Notes under the pieces: model-generated
The model's database searches: none
Told to the model about the DNA's origin: nothing
Seen by the model: the letters and a program-made list of their open reading frames with translations, nothing else
From: Phymatolithon calcareum
Taxonomy: Eukaryota > Rhodophyta > Florideophyceae > Hapalidiales
Length of the DNA: 64,000 nucleotides
Assembly (NCBI GenBank): GCA_977006965.1
Contig: OZ345353.1
Location: forward strand, 1,054,001 to 1,118,000
Direction of reading: 5' to 3'
Made by a program: the position numbers and the translations under genes
Part shown: in pieces, positions 53,899 through 63,745 of the stretch
How positions within the stretch are numbered: the stretch's first letter is position 1
Layout: each line of letters begins with the position of its first letter

Positions 53899-54353
53899 TC
53901 CGGCGGACGCCTGTACAGTCTCAGTGGCCAGTGCGGCGTGGCTAGTCTTCAACCGGAAGAAGAAAATATGACGAGGATACCAAGTGGTCGCAACAGAGAC
54001 AGTGAATGGAGTCACTCTCCGCGGTACATCCGCCGCGGAGACGATTTGAGATGTTGTTGTGTGAAATGTGGTTTATCCCTCTTCCTCCGCTTCTCCCATT
54101 CATGGGCTAGTCCCGTCGGTATTTATACTAGTTCGACTACACTGATAACTGCGACGCAGCTATCGTGTCGATATTGTCGCTATGAAGTGGCGACAATGTG
54201 ATGGGGAAGTGAAGTATTACATCAAGTATGCGCCAGCGCATTGCGTGTAAGGGTATAACTAGACCACTGAAAAGAGGATGCAATTGAACATCCGGCACAC
54301 GTAATAGCGTGTGCAGCTTCGTTGTCAGATCAAGACAAACTAATTACCTTCCA
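53887..54353 (-). repeat. Copia 5' LTR
   Basis: 467 bases with TGGAAG...CTTCCA ends; reverse-strand TATAAATA at 54127-54120 would start transcripts near 54090. Followed on the right by GAGAC (54354-54358), duplicating 49265-49269. The element-strand end of this LTR encodes the first residues of the polyprotein, so no separate leader remains. Confidence 0.93.
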
Positions 54354-55597
54354 GAGACCAAACATCGCACCGGGAACTTGATGTCATCACGCCCGACCGC
54401 GAGCCGAATACGTGCGCTCATTGGGTCCCAATGTACAAACGGAAGTTCTATGTCCGTTTTAGAGACGATTTTACTCTCAGTTGTGGAAAATTCGCGCTCT
54501 AAACAGAGACTTCTTATCCGAGAATTGTGGTATTGGACTTCATTCGAAGTGCGATTGCGTGGTGACGATGTTTCCCCAAGTTATCCTCGAAAACTTGCTG
54601 CTTGGACGCGCGCTAAGCTGAGAAGAAGGGTCGAAAAGAGACTACAGTGACAGAGACTCGTCCTCATGGCAAGAGTTGAGTTCGGCGCTGAGAGCGCTTT
54701 CCGGAGGTCTACCAGGCCGAAGAAGTATCTCCCCGGCCCTTCTTCTGCCGAAACAGTGATGCCGGTGGCAGAATACCTCCGGTTGATTTCATGCAGAGTA
54801 AAATCAATTGAATTATTCGACATATACGCTGCGCAGTACCGATGGTCACCTCGGTCAAGATTATGTCGATCCCACGAATGACCACAGAAAGCGCACTGTG
54901 TCAAAGAGATTTTGAAGGCGAGATGGCCTACGGAATGGTATTTCTGTGCTGCCTCATGGCCGCGTATGCCGGTATAAGGCGCATTGCATATGTGGATTCA
55001 TACTTAGTGAGTACTGACTCTGCAGACATTCAACAAGTGCGCCTATAGTTCATAGGGGCCATCTAACTCTTCTGGCGATTTTCTAGGTTGTTAGCTAGTT
55101 GTTATTCTCTGGTGACCATGCAGAGTGTCAGCAGCACATGACGCAGTGAAGGTTTTGTGAAGTGACGGAAGAGCAACTCATCGACAGCATTTGACACGCG
55201 CGTTACTTGTCGACGTTCAGTTGCGGCAGAGCGTACATTTGCATTCGAGAGCAGTGTTGGAAGCCACGATACCCCTGAGAAAAGTAAAAGGATACTTTCA
55301 GAAGTCATGATGACAAGTTTTGTTGTGCAAAACAACTGCAGAGTTTGAAAATGCAAGACCTCGACCATAGTGTTCTCACAATGTAATACGCTTGATAGTG
55401 CCACAATATACATTTGCGACATTTCTACAGTTAGGAACTGCTTCACTAAGCATGCTGAAGACATCTATGACCTTGGCGCTGTTGATGCGCTTGATAGCAA
55501 GTAACTTTCATGAGCAAAAAATTAAATGAATCTCTTCCCTCAATTGAGGGAAAAGTGCCCCTCAATGGAGGGAAAATTTCCGTAAAATAGACACTAG

Positions 55598-55665
55598 AAT
55601 GAACAATTATCGAAAAGCCACTCCCGAAGAACTATTCCTGAGTGAGCCGGACTAGTCGCTTTTTG
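55598..55665 (+). mobile_element. Decayed family E 3' UTR fragment
   Basis: AATGAACAATTATCGAAAAG and CACTCCCGAAGAA resemble the family E 3' UTR; it borders the right end of the TIR element. From 55666 to 56854 I see no gene. Confidence 0.4.
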
Positions 55666-56854
55666 ATCTATCCCCAACATAGTTTTTACGCAACTCACAA
55701 GGACTTATAATCTATTGTTGATCCGAGCACTGCGCCCATGTTGTAAATGACAACGTTTCTCCAAGAGTGGGTCCATTCTCCTACGGACTGGGATGTCAAG
55801 GCGCAGTGCTTGGATCTTTCCTGTTCTTTGATTATTCTTCTCATCATCGACCGAGGCATCGACAAGTCTGTTCTAATTTCAGTAATCCCCTGAATTTCCC
55901 AGCATTTAACAGCGTTGCTCCACCTTCAAAGTCATTATCTTAAAGTCATCTGTCCACTACCGATACTATCCAGGATATCTGCAGCTGTCTAGAAATTCCA
56001 AGGGTTTGCAGAGAAGCTCGTAAAAATCTTTTGTGTTCTTCATGCACCACATCGAGTCCCTGAGGAGCTGCAACAAGAGATGCAAAATACAATTGCATAT
56101 GAGCAGCCCGAGAGCTTGAACGATCAAGCTTGACGACAGGTGGCTTTTTGTAGTTCATTAAATGGTGTTTCACCAATCACAAGAATCTCTTCATTAGAGA
56201 GAGCCCAGCCAAAAGATATTGGCACACGGAAAGTTGCCCAAGACTCAGCAGATGCTTTGGTATCTTGCAACTAAGAATCCATGGAACAGCCGGGAAAAAT
56301 GGCACCCAAAGTACGGTGTTCGAAAAATCTATCAAATCCACTATTCACTTTATAGAAAAGAAACTGGTGCCAATGGCTTCGGAACCTTCCTCTCTATCGA
56401 TTCCCACCTTCATCTTAGAGGTGATTAGTTTCTCGTTGCAGCCAGAGTACGCAAAAAAGGTCGATTTAGGAGCAAAACATGATAGACTTCGTTTAATGGA
56501 GTGAAAAGCACTTCGCCTGCGACCATGAGCCGATGTGAGGTCAGCCAGCGGCTAAACACCGCGCATGCTGTTAGAATCTCTACTATATCCGCTTTCCCAT
56601 GCACTCGGCCTCGGCGCTATCAGGATCGTAACGGATCGTGGCGGATTTAAAGTTTGGTGCAACCCCGTATTTCTGTGTTCCGGCTGTTCCATGAATTCTT
56701 TGTTAAATAAAAATCTACATTCTTCTTCTTGAACAATTATACTCCGGATTGCACCGGATCTGGTCTGGCTGGAGCTGCAAAATAAGTACGTAGACAATGC
56801 ACCATCTGGGTCCATCGGTCTACGCGATAGCGACGAGCATCGGGCTTATGCAAA

Positions 56855-57120
56855 CGGAGGGATATATGTTGATTTATTTTAGAATCTCCCAAAACCTCAG
56901 TAGACTCACAAAGCCGCTTATAGTTGGATTCCAAACGCGCACTCAAGCTTACTCTTCATATTTCGAATTTCTCTCCCTGTGAGGGCTTGAGTGAGACTTT
57001 ATACTCATATTCAGTCTTTGTCATTAATACGACTTTAGGTTTCTGCGCAAGAAGCTCAATATCAGCACTAAGTCAAATATAATCACACAGAATTGATATT
57101 CTCCAGGGTGCGCTGAAGGT
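56855..57120 (-). pseudogene. Family D C-terminus and 3' end, decayed
   Basis: On the plus strand GGGATATATGTTGATTTATT and a CTCCCAAAACCTCA block give the family D 3' end. Upstream on the reverse strand, MTKTEYEYKVSLKPSQGER corresponds to the EYECKRLTRALTGRE block. Several changes; not coding. Confidence 0.55.
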
Positions 57121-57670
57121 TGGAGACATTTGTTTAAGTGACATGTGCGGTTATTGCTACCTAAGGTAGTATTCCTTTTTAGAACCTCACTCTTTCCTTG
57201 CTTTGAGTTCCATCTCACGGAGTTCTCCTCTACTCACTTTGACGCTATTTCCAAGAGTTTCATACTTTACGCACCATTGATTGCCGAGCTGTACACTTCT
57301 TGTCCGATTTATATGTTTGTTTCAGTAGCACGCGTTCTGAAGTTAGCATTAAAGACTTGGAATAATTGTTACAACTCTTCTGTGATCGATATTATTTTTT
57401 TTCAGTTAGCTCGTTGGGCACGCCGACGAATCGCACAGCGAGTGTTGCGAAATTTCTCCAACAGTCTGTTACTAATACTATGCCGTGTATGATCGTGCAT
57501 TCTGCGTTCTTCGGTCTCTAATAATAATATTTTCCGACAATATAACTGGTACATCTCGTCCGTGACAACGATTGAACGAAATTATCAAACCGAGTCGACC
57601 ACCGCCAACCGTCGCATTGAAAGATTGGAACTCACCCAAGGTGACCGTCAGCTGCAAACACAACAAAGAC

Positions 57671-59182
57671 ATGGAGCAACTGCTTTGCGAGAGTATCCGA
57701 CCTGGAGCTGTCGTTTTTGGTCGTGTTACGAGCTTTCCCTGGTGGCCGGCAATTGTCGGACGATGTCCTACCACTGGTGAGTGGAGAGATAACAAGCAAC
57801 GAACATGGGTTTTCTTCTTTAATGACAACACTGGGGCGTGGCTGAGGATTCGAGACATGCGCCCCTTCACCAAAGCGACGCAAGAAGCCATGACGGAAAT
57901 CAACAGCACCAACACAAAGTTTCGCAAGTATCTCGACCGTATTGATGAAGCTTGTCAACTTGCTCAAGAATACCTCGAAGTGCCAATGATAACAAGACCG
58001 CTGTGTGACTATAGTGACAATTTGACGAACGCTGCTCTAGAACTCGTTCACTCTTCAAACTTCGATTCGCGGAGAGCAAATCACAAAAATGCCTTATGTA
58101 CAGAGCAAGAAGACGGGCAAAATACCACGATGCTAGCTCAATTGCTGCACAAGAATGAAGCCATGGCTGAACTCGCACCGCAAGAGCCCTCTAAACCATC
58201 TGTGCCGAGCAGTGACGTAAACGTTTCTGTTCACACACAAAGCTATGAAAAAGACACAGAAGAAGACGGTGAGAATAGTGGACAACGTCCTCGTCGTAAG
58301 CGGAAAAGGTCCACACGTTACCTAGACATATTCGATACATTTGAATCGCGTGTCAAGCATTCGAAAAACAGGCACGACCGGGGTGTCACAAAGAATAACC
58401 TGCAGTACTCCGGGCACAAGGACCTTGCCGTCGTTTTAACACGTCCTGAGAAAGAAATAGTCACGAATGTGCATGCATCGCCCATGAGAGCTGACCAGGC
58501 CAAAGTCAACAAGGACATCGATACCAGATTTCGGAGCACGGGCAGTGAGCTCGGAGTTGGGAACACGGTGAGGCGAATCGCTCAGATCACCCAAAGCACT
58601 GAACAACGTCAAGGCGACCATCTCAATACATCTCGCAGAGAATGGGCCTCACCGTCAAGTATGGCGGACTCAAGCTCAACAAAGACAAACGTCAATGTCG
58701 ACGAGCCACGCCTACTCAGAGGTCGTGGTTCCACCGTCAATGATGCAGCTCCCCCTGTGTACGGCGTTTCCTCTTCGGCAAATGAACAAAGAGTCGCGCA
58801 CAAGCGCGCGCCAGCAGTCGATGGTTGTGAGATTATTCACGGTCCGCAGAACTGCGTCAAAGCGCTTGAGGACGAAGTCCAGTCGTTGCGGCAGGGGCAG
58901 TGGCCTGGACTTGGCGGCAGTGCTAACCTTGGTGAGGACGCATCAGCGGCATCCATTGCGTCAGCAGTAGATACGTTGGTTCGGGCGACGGGTGAGTTTG
59001 CTCGGAGCCGCGGTTATGACGCAGACAGAGTCCATCGCGGCATCGATGCACTTTGGCCGAAGCCACGGTCTGCAGGCTCAGACGTCGGGGGTCTGAAGAT
59101 GAACCATGACGAGCAAGGTTTTGTGAACTCCCTTGCTCGATCGTTGGTGTGGACTGCGTGGAAGAAAGGTTGGAGATCTTAG
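57671..59182 (+). CDS. PWWP-domain protein, copy 2
   Basis: 503 residues from the ATG at 57671, the same length as copy 1 through compensating small indels. Residues 1-217 differ from copy 1 at one place (Lys68 for Glu68) and contain the whole PWWP domain (PWWP at 23-26, FFFNDNTGAWLRI following) and the basic RPRRKRKRSTR stretch. From 218 on there are more than 40 differences, yet the frame and the end (DTLVRATGEFARSRGYDADR ... NSLARSLVWTAWKKG) are kept, which argues for selection on protein. Upstream, CTAATAATAATATTTTCC is shared with both other copies and may belong to the promoter. Confidence 0.85.
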   Translation: MEQLLCESIRPGAVVFGRVTSFPWWPAIVGRCPTTGEWRDNKQRTWVFFFNDNTGAWLRIRDMRPFTKATQEAMTEINSTNTKFRKYLDRIDEACQLAQEYLEVPMITRPLCDYSDNLTNAALELVHSSNFDSRRANHKNALCTEQEDGQNTTMLAQLLHKNEAMAELAPQEPSKPSVPSSDVNVSVHTQSYEKDTEEDGENSGQRPRRKRKRSTRYLDIFDTFESRVKHSKNRHDRGVTKNNLQYSGHKDLAVVLTRPEKEIVTNVHASPMRADQAKVNKDIDTRFRSTGSELGVGNTVRRIAQITQSTEQRQGDHLNTSRREWASPSSMADSSSTKTNVNVDEPRLLRGRGSTVNDAAPPVYGVSSSANEQRVAHKRAPAVDGCEIIHGPQNCVKALEDEVQSLRQGQWPGLGGSANLGEDASAASIASAVDTLVRATGEFARSRGYDADRVHRGIDALWPKPRSAGSDVGGLKMNHDEQGFVNSLARSLVWTAWKKGWRS

Positions 59183-59849
59183 GAAAAGTCTTGGCGAGGC
59201 TTTTGCGAGGTGGCCAATGTGTTGTGGGAGAACAGATCATACTGTACGCGGTGGAGTTTTTCTCTGTATTCCCTTTCCTCGCGTGCAGCCTGAACTGTCA
59301 ATTGGCACTGCATTTCGCGGAGCGCTTCTATCCTTGCTTAATTTCTGTAGTCTTGCACTGGACACCATTATGGAAGATAGCCATCGACAAGAGATCTCTA
59401 CTAATAGCTCTATGACACGCCGGTGAGGCGTCGTGGCTGTTTGGCGGAAATGAACTTCACCCTGTTGGCGGAAGTGACGGGGTGGAAAATCAGTTTGAAC
59501 ATGGCGCTGGGCAGTTTTCTAATTGCGGGAAGGGATTCTCAAGAAATCTTGACAAAGGAGCGTGAGAACAATTATCGCCGTGAACGATCTTCCGTTCTAA
59601 AATTATTCCGACTAGAAACAGCACTAGGCGCGATTATTTGGAGAGCTTGTGTATTCAATGATGAGCTTTCTCGAATGAAAAGACGTTTTGTCAGCCTTCG
59701 GTGCGAATTCTAAGGAATGAAACATGCCCTCTGTTTTCCATGAGAAACCTTTGGTCGCATGATTCGCAAAACCGAAAAGGTAACACAAATGATCCGTGAG
59801 AAATTCGACCATTGAACAGAAAATCGCATACATCGGTCAAGCAATTGTG

Positions 59850-61000
59850 TTACCGTAGAAATCTACTCCTTCTGCTTGATTTATGGCAACAACAAGAGCT
59901 CCATGAAGTTATTGCAAGCCATACAGCCCCGGACACATGCATGAAGAAGGAGCAATGAAGATTTTCTTCAAAAGTTTCCAATGCATTTGCATTTGCAGAA
60001 TACGTGCATGAATGGATTCCATTGAACGATAATTTCAGTAGGCCACTATTGCGTTTACTTTGACAACTATGCTTAGCGTCTAGACTATCTATGAACCTCT
60101 TGATTGTAGGCTCTAAGTCGTACCCCATCGATCGTCTCCTGGAGGGTAACAATTGTGCATATTTATCAACAGCATCACAGTCCATTGGTTTCAGTCGCAA
60201 ATAGGACAGGATGGCCCCAGTACGCGACAGAGAAATGGACTTGTAGATCGGATTGACTGCAGTAAAGTTCAAGACGGGATATTAGATTATTTCTTATTAT
60301 CAGATGTTTTAATACTCTAAGAGAAGCTAGACGTATTCTTAGATAGGTCCGAGTTTTTCTAGAGCCGTTAGGTTATCTGAGTATCGAACGTTATAGGGTT
60401 GCTCTTCCAGCCGTCCGATGGAGACAAAAGGGGATGAATAGTCGCGTGTACCGTGAATTAAATTGAATCACGGGCAGAGTCAATGAAAACGGGGGACCAT
60501 TGAGCGTCATTTGTTCACCATGAGCGTCCTTAAAGCTGCTAAAGAATACTATCGGTCACTCATTGAATCTGAGATGTGTCCGGGGCTTTTGCACAACAGC
60601 AGCGGATAAGTGCGACTCTGCGAAATCCTCAAGCTTTAGTGGCAGAAAATCTGTTCTCTGGGATTCTTTAAATACCAATGCTTTGTTTGATTGGCTCTTC
60701 TGGGCCAGCGAGAGCGTAAGTGCGACTTTTAGATCCATACGGTGGCATTCTTAATAGTCATTGGCATAAGCGTGCGCTACATTAACAGTGTCTTTCTTGT
60801 ACATCGCCGGTCATGTTTGTTTGAATAGAATCCTTAAAGTCCTAAAGGACAGGCTCCTCTTCTTACATGTAGCAATTATGGCCGCTCGCCGCGCTTATCG
60901 GCGGGAATTTCGATCAATCTGTCCTCTTTTTCTCTCTGTAATATTTTGTGTCCATGTCTTACGTTCTTGACACTTCTCTGCTCTCAGAAGTGCTTCATGA
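59850..61000 (-). pseudogene. Penelope-like RT relic, right arm
   Basis: Reverse strand, reading inward: VKNVRHGHKIL and DRLIEIPADKRGERP (about 60970-60880), VNVAHAYANDY (about 60790-60750), FKESQRTDFLPLKLEDF with AESHLS and RTHLRFNE plus stop (60680-60556), then VNPIYKSISLSRTGAILSYL, DAVDKYAQLLPSRRRSMGYD and RFIDSLDAKHSCQSKRNSGL (60258-60030). AYANDY could be a degenerate Y-x-D-D. The pieces are in separate frames; an intron-containing gene is also possible. The shared stop codon and mostly conservative differences between the arms suggest former coding function. Confidence 0.38.
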
Positions 61001-61384
61001 TTACATTTCCCATACTTCGAAAGATTGATAGCACTCTGAAATGCGCAAATGCCTACGAGAGGGTATAAATAAAAGGACCCGCAAGAATGATTTTGATTTC
61101 GCCTAAATTGCGCTGAATGCGGTCGAGATCAATTTGGCTAGACAATCGGTAAGTACCCAAAAGTCCTGATCCACTGGTGATTCCGAGCATCAACTTTAAC
61201 GGAATCTTCAGCTAATCCAACAACAATATATTGTAACTGAATACTCTTCATTCAACTGACGAATGTGTCAAGGAATATTTTCTCACTTACATTGACAAAT
61301 TAACATCCTTCGTTCAAGTTTGAAGGATGGACCACTTTGTATTACTGATACATGATTGGAATTGAGAAGTCCTTATTCGGAGGG

Positions 61385-62546
61385 AGGGGATATATGTTGA
61401 TTTATTTTAAAAACTCCCAAAGCCTCAATTTGAGTAACAGTGCAGCTTCTCGCTGTTTTCGATACTCATCTCTCTACTAGCCTTCTAATCTCTCCTTAAT
61501 CCGAATTTCTCTCCCTGTGAGGGCCCGAGTAAGTCTTTTGCATTCATATTCCGTTTCTTGGTCCATCTTCATAGACCTTAGTATACGTTGCAACACGATA
61601 AGCTCAACAAAAGCACCAGTCCCAAAGTATTTCGCCAGAATAGATTTTCTCCACAAAGGAACTCTGTTGAAAATGACTCTCAGGCATCTCAACCTCGCAG
61701 TTCTGTCCCTTATATATAGCACTCCTGGTAGGTCGTTCGGTACGCCGATCGGGATTTTAACTGTCCGGCCCTCTTCTTCTAACGACCAGACTTTGACTGC
61801 TGCTTGTAGGCGTTGCTTTTTTGACACCATACCTTCTTCCGCTTGTTTCAGAGCTTCTTTAAGGTGTTCCTCTTCCCCGAGATACCCAATGTCCTTTGAT
61901 ACGTTTTCCAGATCATCTTCTTTTCCCTGGTATTCTTCTGAAAGCTCCAGGAACGTCCTCCGTCTTACCAAGCTTAAGGCGAACCTTTCAGCCTGGTGCA
62001 TTCTCCTCATCTGTGGGCTGGTGAGACGGCAGAGCACTCGCATCCTCTCCCTTCGATGCTCGGCATATTTTCCGAAAACGTATCCGTAGAAAAGACCTTC
62101 CGCTGCTTCAATTGCGGATAGTAGTCTCTTCGTGATCGACGTCAGGTGAATGGCATACTCCCATTTGGGGTGAATCAACGACTTGAAAATCCTGATGCAC
62201 GTGGTTGGTTGGAGTCCTCTGACGTTCAAGCCAATTTGGCGGAGTTTGTGTATGCATCCCATCTCATTCCGAACTCTTGAGATTGCTGTATCGTCGGTGA
62301 CTCCGTTGTTGTTCATACTGATCCCGAGGTAGGACAGTCTCCAGGCCTGGTGCAGCTCTTTTCCTGCAAGTAAGAATTTCTTCTTTGGGAGTCCTTTGTA
62401 CTTAAGGACCTCGCCCTTTCCTGGCTTTGTGTTCTATTTCATGGAGTTCTCGGCTCCCCACTTCGTAGCTATGTCCAATAGTTTTTGCAATCCTTTTGCA
62501 TTCTTTGCCTGAAGAAGAACGTCATCCGCAAATAGCTGCGCTGGAT
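61385..62546 (-). mobile_element. Family D non-LTR, intact C-terminal part (D2)
   Basis: Reverse strand. 62316-61477 is an open frame of 279 codons from SMNNNGVTDDTAISRV through CIRIFKSLIHPKWEYAIHLT, GLFYGYVFGKYAEHR and CLRVIFNRVPLWRKSILA to ECKRLTRALTGREIRIKE. Upstream to 62546 the motif C region is visible (AQLFADDVLLQAKNAKG) before a stop. The 3' UTR ends ATATATCCCC at 61385. It is 5'-truncated exactly where another D tail starts. Confidence 0.8.
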
Positions 62547-62645
62547 GGGGGGGGGGGTTATATGTTGATTTATTTTAGAAGCTCCCAAAACCTCAATTTG
62601 ATTAACAGGGCAGCTTCTCGCTATCTTCCACATTCATCTCTCTAC
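62547..62645 (-). mobile_element. Family D 3' tail with an 11-base C run
   Basis: On the plus strand 11 G (62547-62557), TTATATGTTGATTTATTTTA and the GAAGCTCCCAAAACCTCA block. It is the extreme 3' end of a further D copy whose upstream part is cut by the TIR element at 62649. Confidence 0.75.
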
Positions 62646-62648
62646 TAG

Positions 62649-63740
62649 TGTCTATTTTACGAACCCCCTCAATTGAGGGGCGATTTGAAAGCTCAAAAAA
62701 TCCATAAAGCAAATTCGAAACAGATCGCTCATGCCATATTCGTAAAGCCTGGCTCATCTTCTGTGCGAGGAGTACCCACACTACTACCTTAAATTCGCTT
62801 CGTTCGGTGCTAGAAACGAAAATATGTTGGTCACTCATAAGTTTCAGACCTGCCATTCCAGGAGAAAAACACCGGCCGCGCGCGGTCGGTACATCAGTAC
62901 ACACCAAGACAGCATCTGTAGGCGGTCTATCAGAGTGCTCCAGACTATGCGGAGCCATTTCGAAGTCAAAAAAGGTGAGTAGTATGGTTCAGAATGTACT
63001 CGGGGAAAAAATCAATGGTCGCGCGAGCATGTCACATCGTATGAAATGGGTTCTGATTCATCATCCATTGAAGAAGACTAAGATTAAGACAGTCGACATT
63101 GTCAACGTCAACGCAGAGAACGCTGTCGTTGACATTCCAGACGCTGAAAAGCTTGAACCGAGCCAACACCGGCAAAAGCGCGGTATAGCCTAGGCCTGCT
63201 TACAGTGATCATCCTTGCCAATCTTCATCGCGAAACGCCTGTTTATCGTCTACAGTCGAGATCACATGCTCCTCAGAAGGGCATAAAAGCTTCCATGAAA
63301 CCTTCAGAAGCTCTAAAAGCCCTCTTCCGAGCACTCTCGCCTAAGTCTTACAAGGCCCTTGAGACCAAACATTGCACCGGGAACTTGATGTCATCACGCC
63401 CGACTGCGAGCCGAATACGTGCGCTCATTGGGTCCCAAGGTACAAGCGCAAGTTCTATGTCCGTTTTAGAGACGATTTTACTCTCAGTTGTGGAAACTTC
63501 GCACTCTAAACAGAGACTTCTTATTCGAGATTTGTGGTATTGGACTTTATTCAAAGTACGATTGCGTGGTGACGATGTTTCCCCAAGTTACCTGCGAAAA
63601 CTTGCTGCTTGGACGTCCGCTAAGCTGAGAAGAAAGGGGCGAAAAGAGACTACAGTGACAGAGCCTATTAAGTTTTTCGAAATACTCGTCTTCATGGCAA
63701 GAGTTGAGTTCGGCGCTGAGAGCGCTTTCTGGAAGTCTAC
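62649..63740. mobile_element. TIR element, copy 2, right end missing
   Basis: Starts TGTCTATTTTACG after CTAG (62645-62648), which belongs to the family D host (compare CTCTCTACTAG at 61470-61480). Aligns with 48541-49269 and 54354-54715 and lacks the copia element, so it keeps the paralogous empty site at 63361-63365. It is cut at 63740 by repeat K. A short insertion (CCTATTAAGTTTTTCGAAAT) relative to copy 1 lies near 63664. Confidence 0.65.
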
Positions 63741-63745
63741 CACTA

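Larger units (their letters stand above)
48541..55593. mobile_element. TIR-bounded DNA element, split by a copia insertion
   Basis: Ends TGTCTATTTTACG (48541-48553) and CGTAAAATAGACA (55581-55593) are perfect 13-base inverted repeats, each followed inward by a CCCTCAATTG(A/C)GGG-type palindrome. CTAG flanks both (48537-48540, 55594-55597). Without the copia insert it is about 2 kb. A second, truncated copy lies at 62649-63740. Coding remnants conserved between the copies: plus strand EALKALFRxLxPKSY, then in another frame PNTCAHWVPMYKRKFYVRF ... LSC plus stop; minus strand CAFCGHSWDRHNLDRGDHRYC in this copy only. I recognise no transposase. Confidence 0.55.
57185..61235 (+). repeat. P-module, right arm (inverted duplicate)
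   Basis: Inverse of 45598-41422. The first ~1.1 kb, up to about 58310, is nearly identical to the left arm; the rest is clearly diverged but alignable to the end (CAGCTAATCCAACAAC at about 61209-61224). Confidence 0.8.

Noticed and set aside
53899-54015. Extension of the copia polyprotein upstream into the LTR
   Set aside because: The upstream start would be GTG; the first in-frame ATG is at 53898.
57572-57670. N-terminal extension of the PWWP protein by 33 codons
   Set aside because: It begins with TTG; the first in-frame ATG is 57671 (45108 in the other copy), and the third copy also has ATG there.
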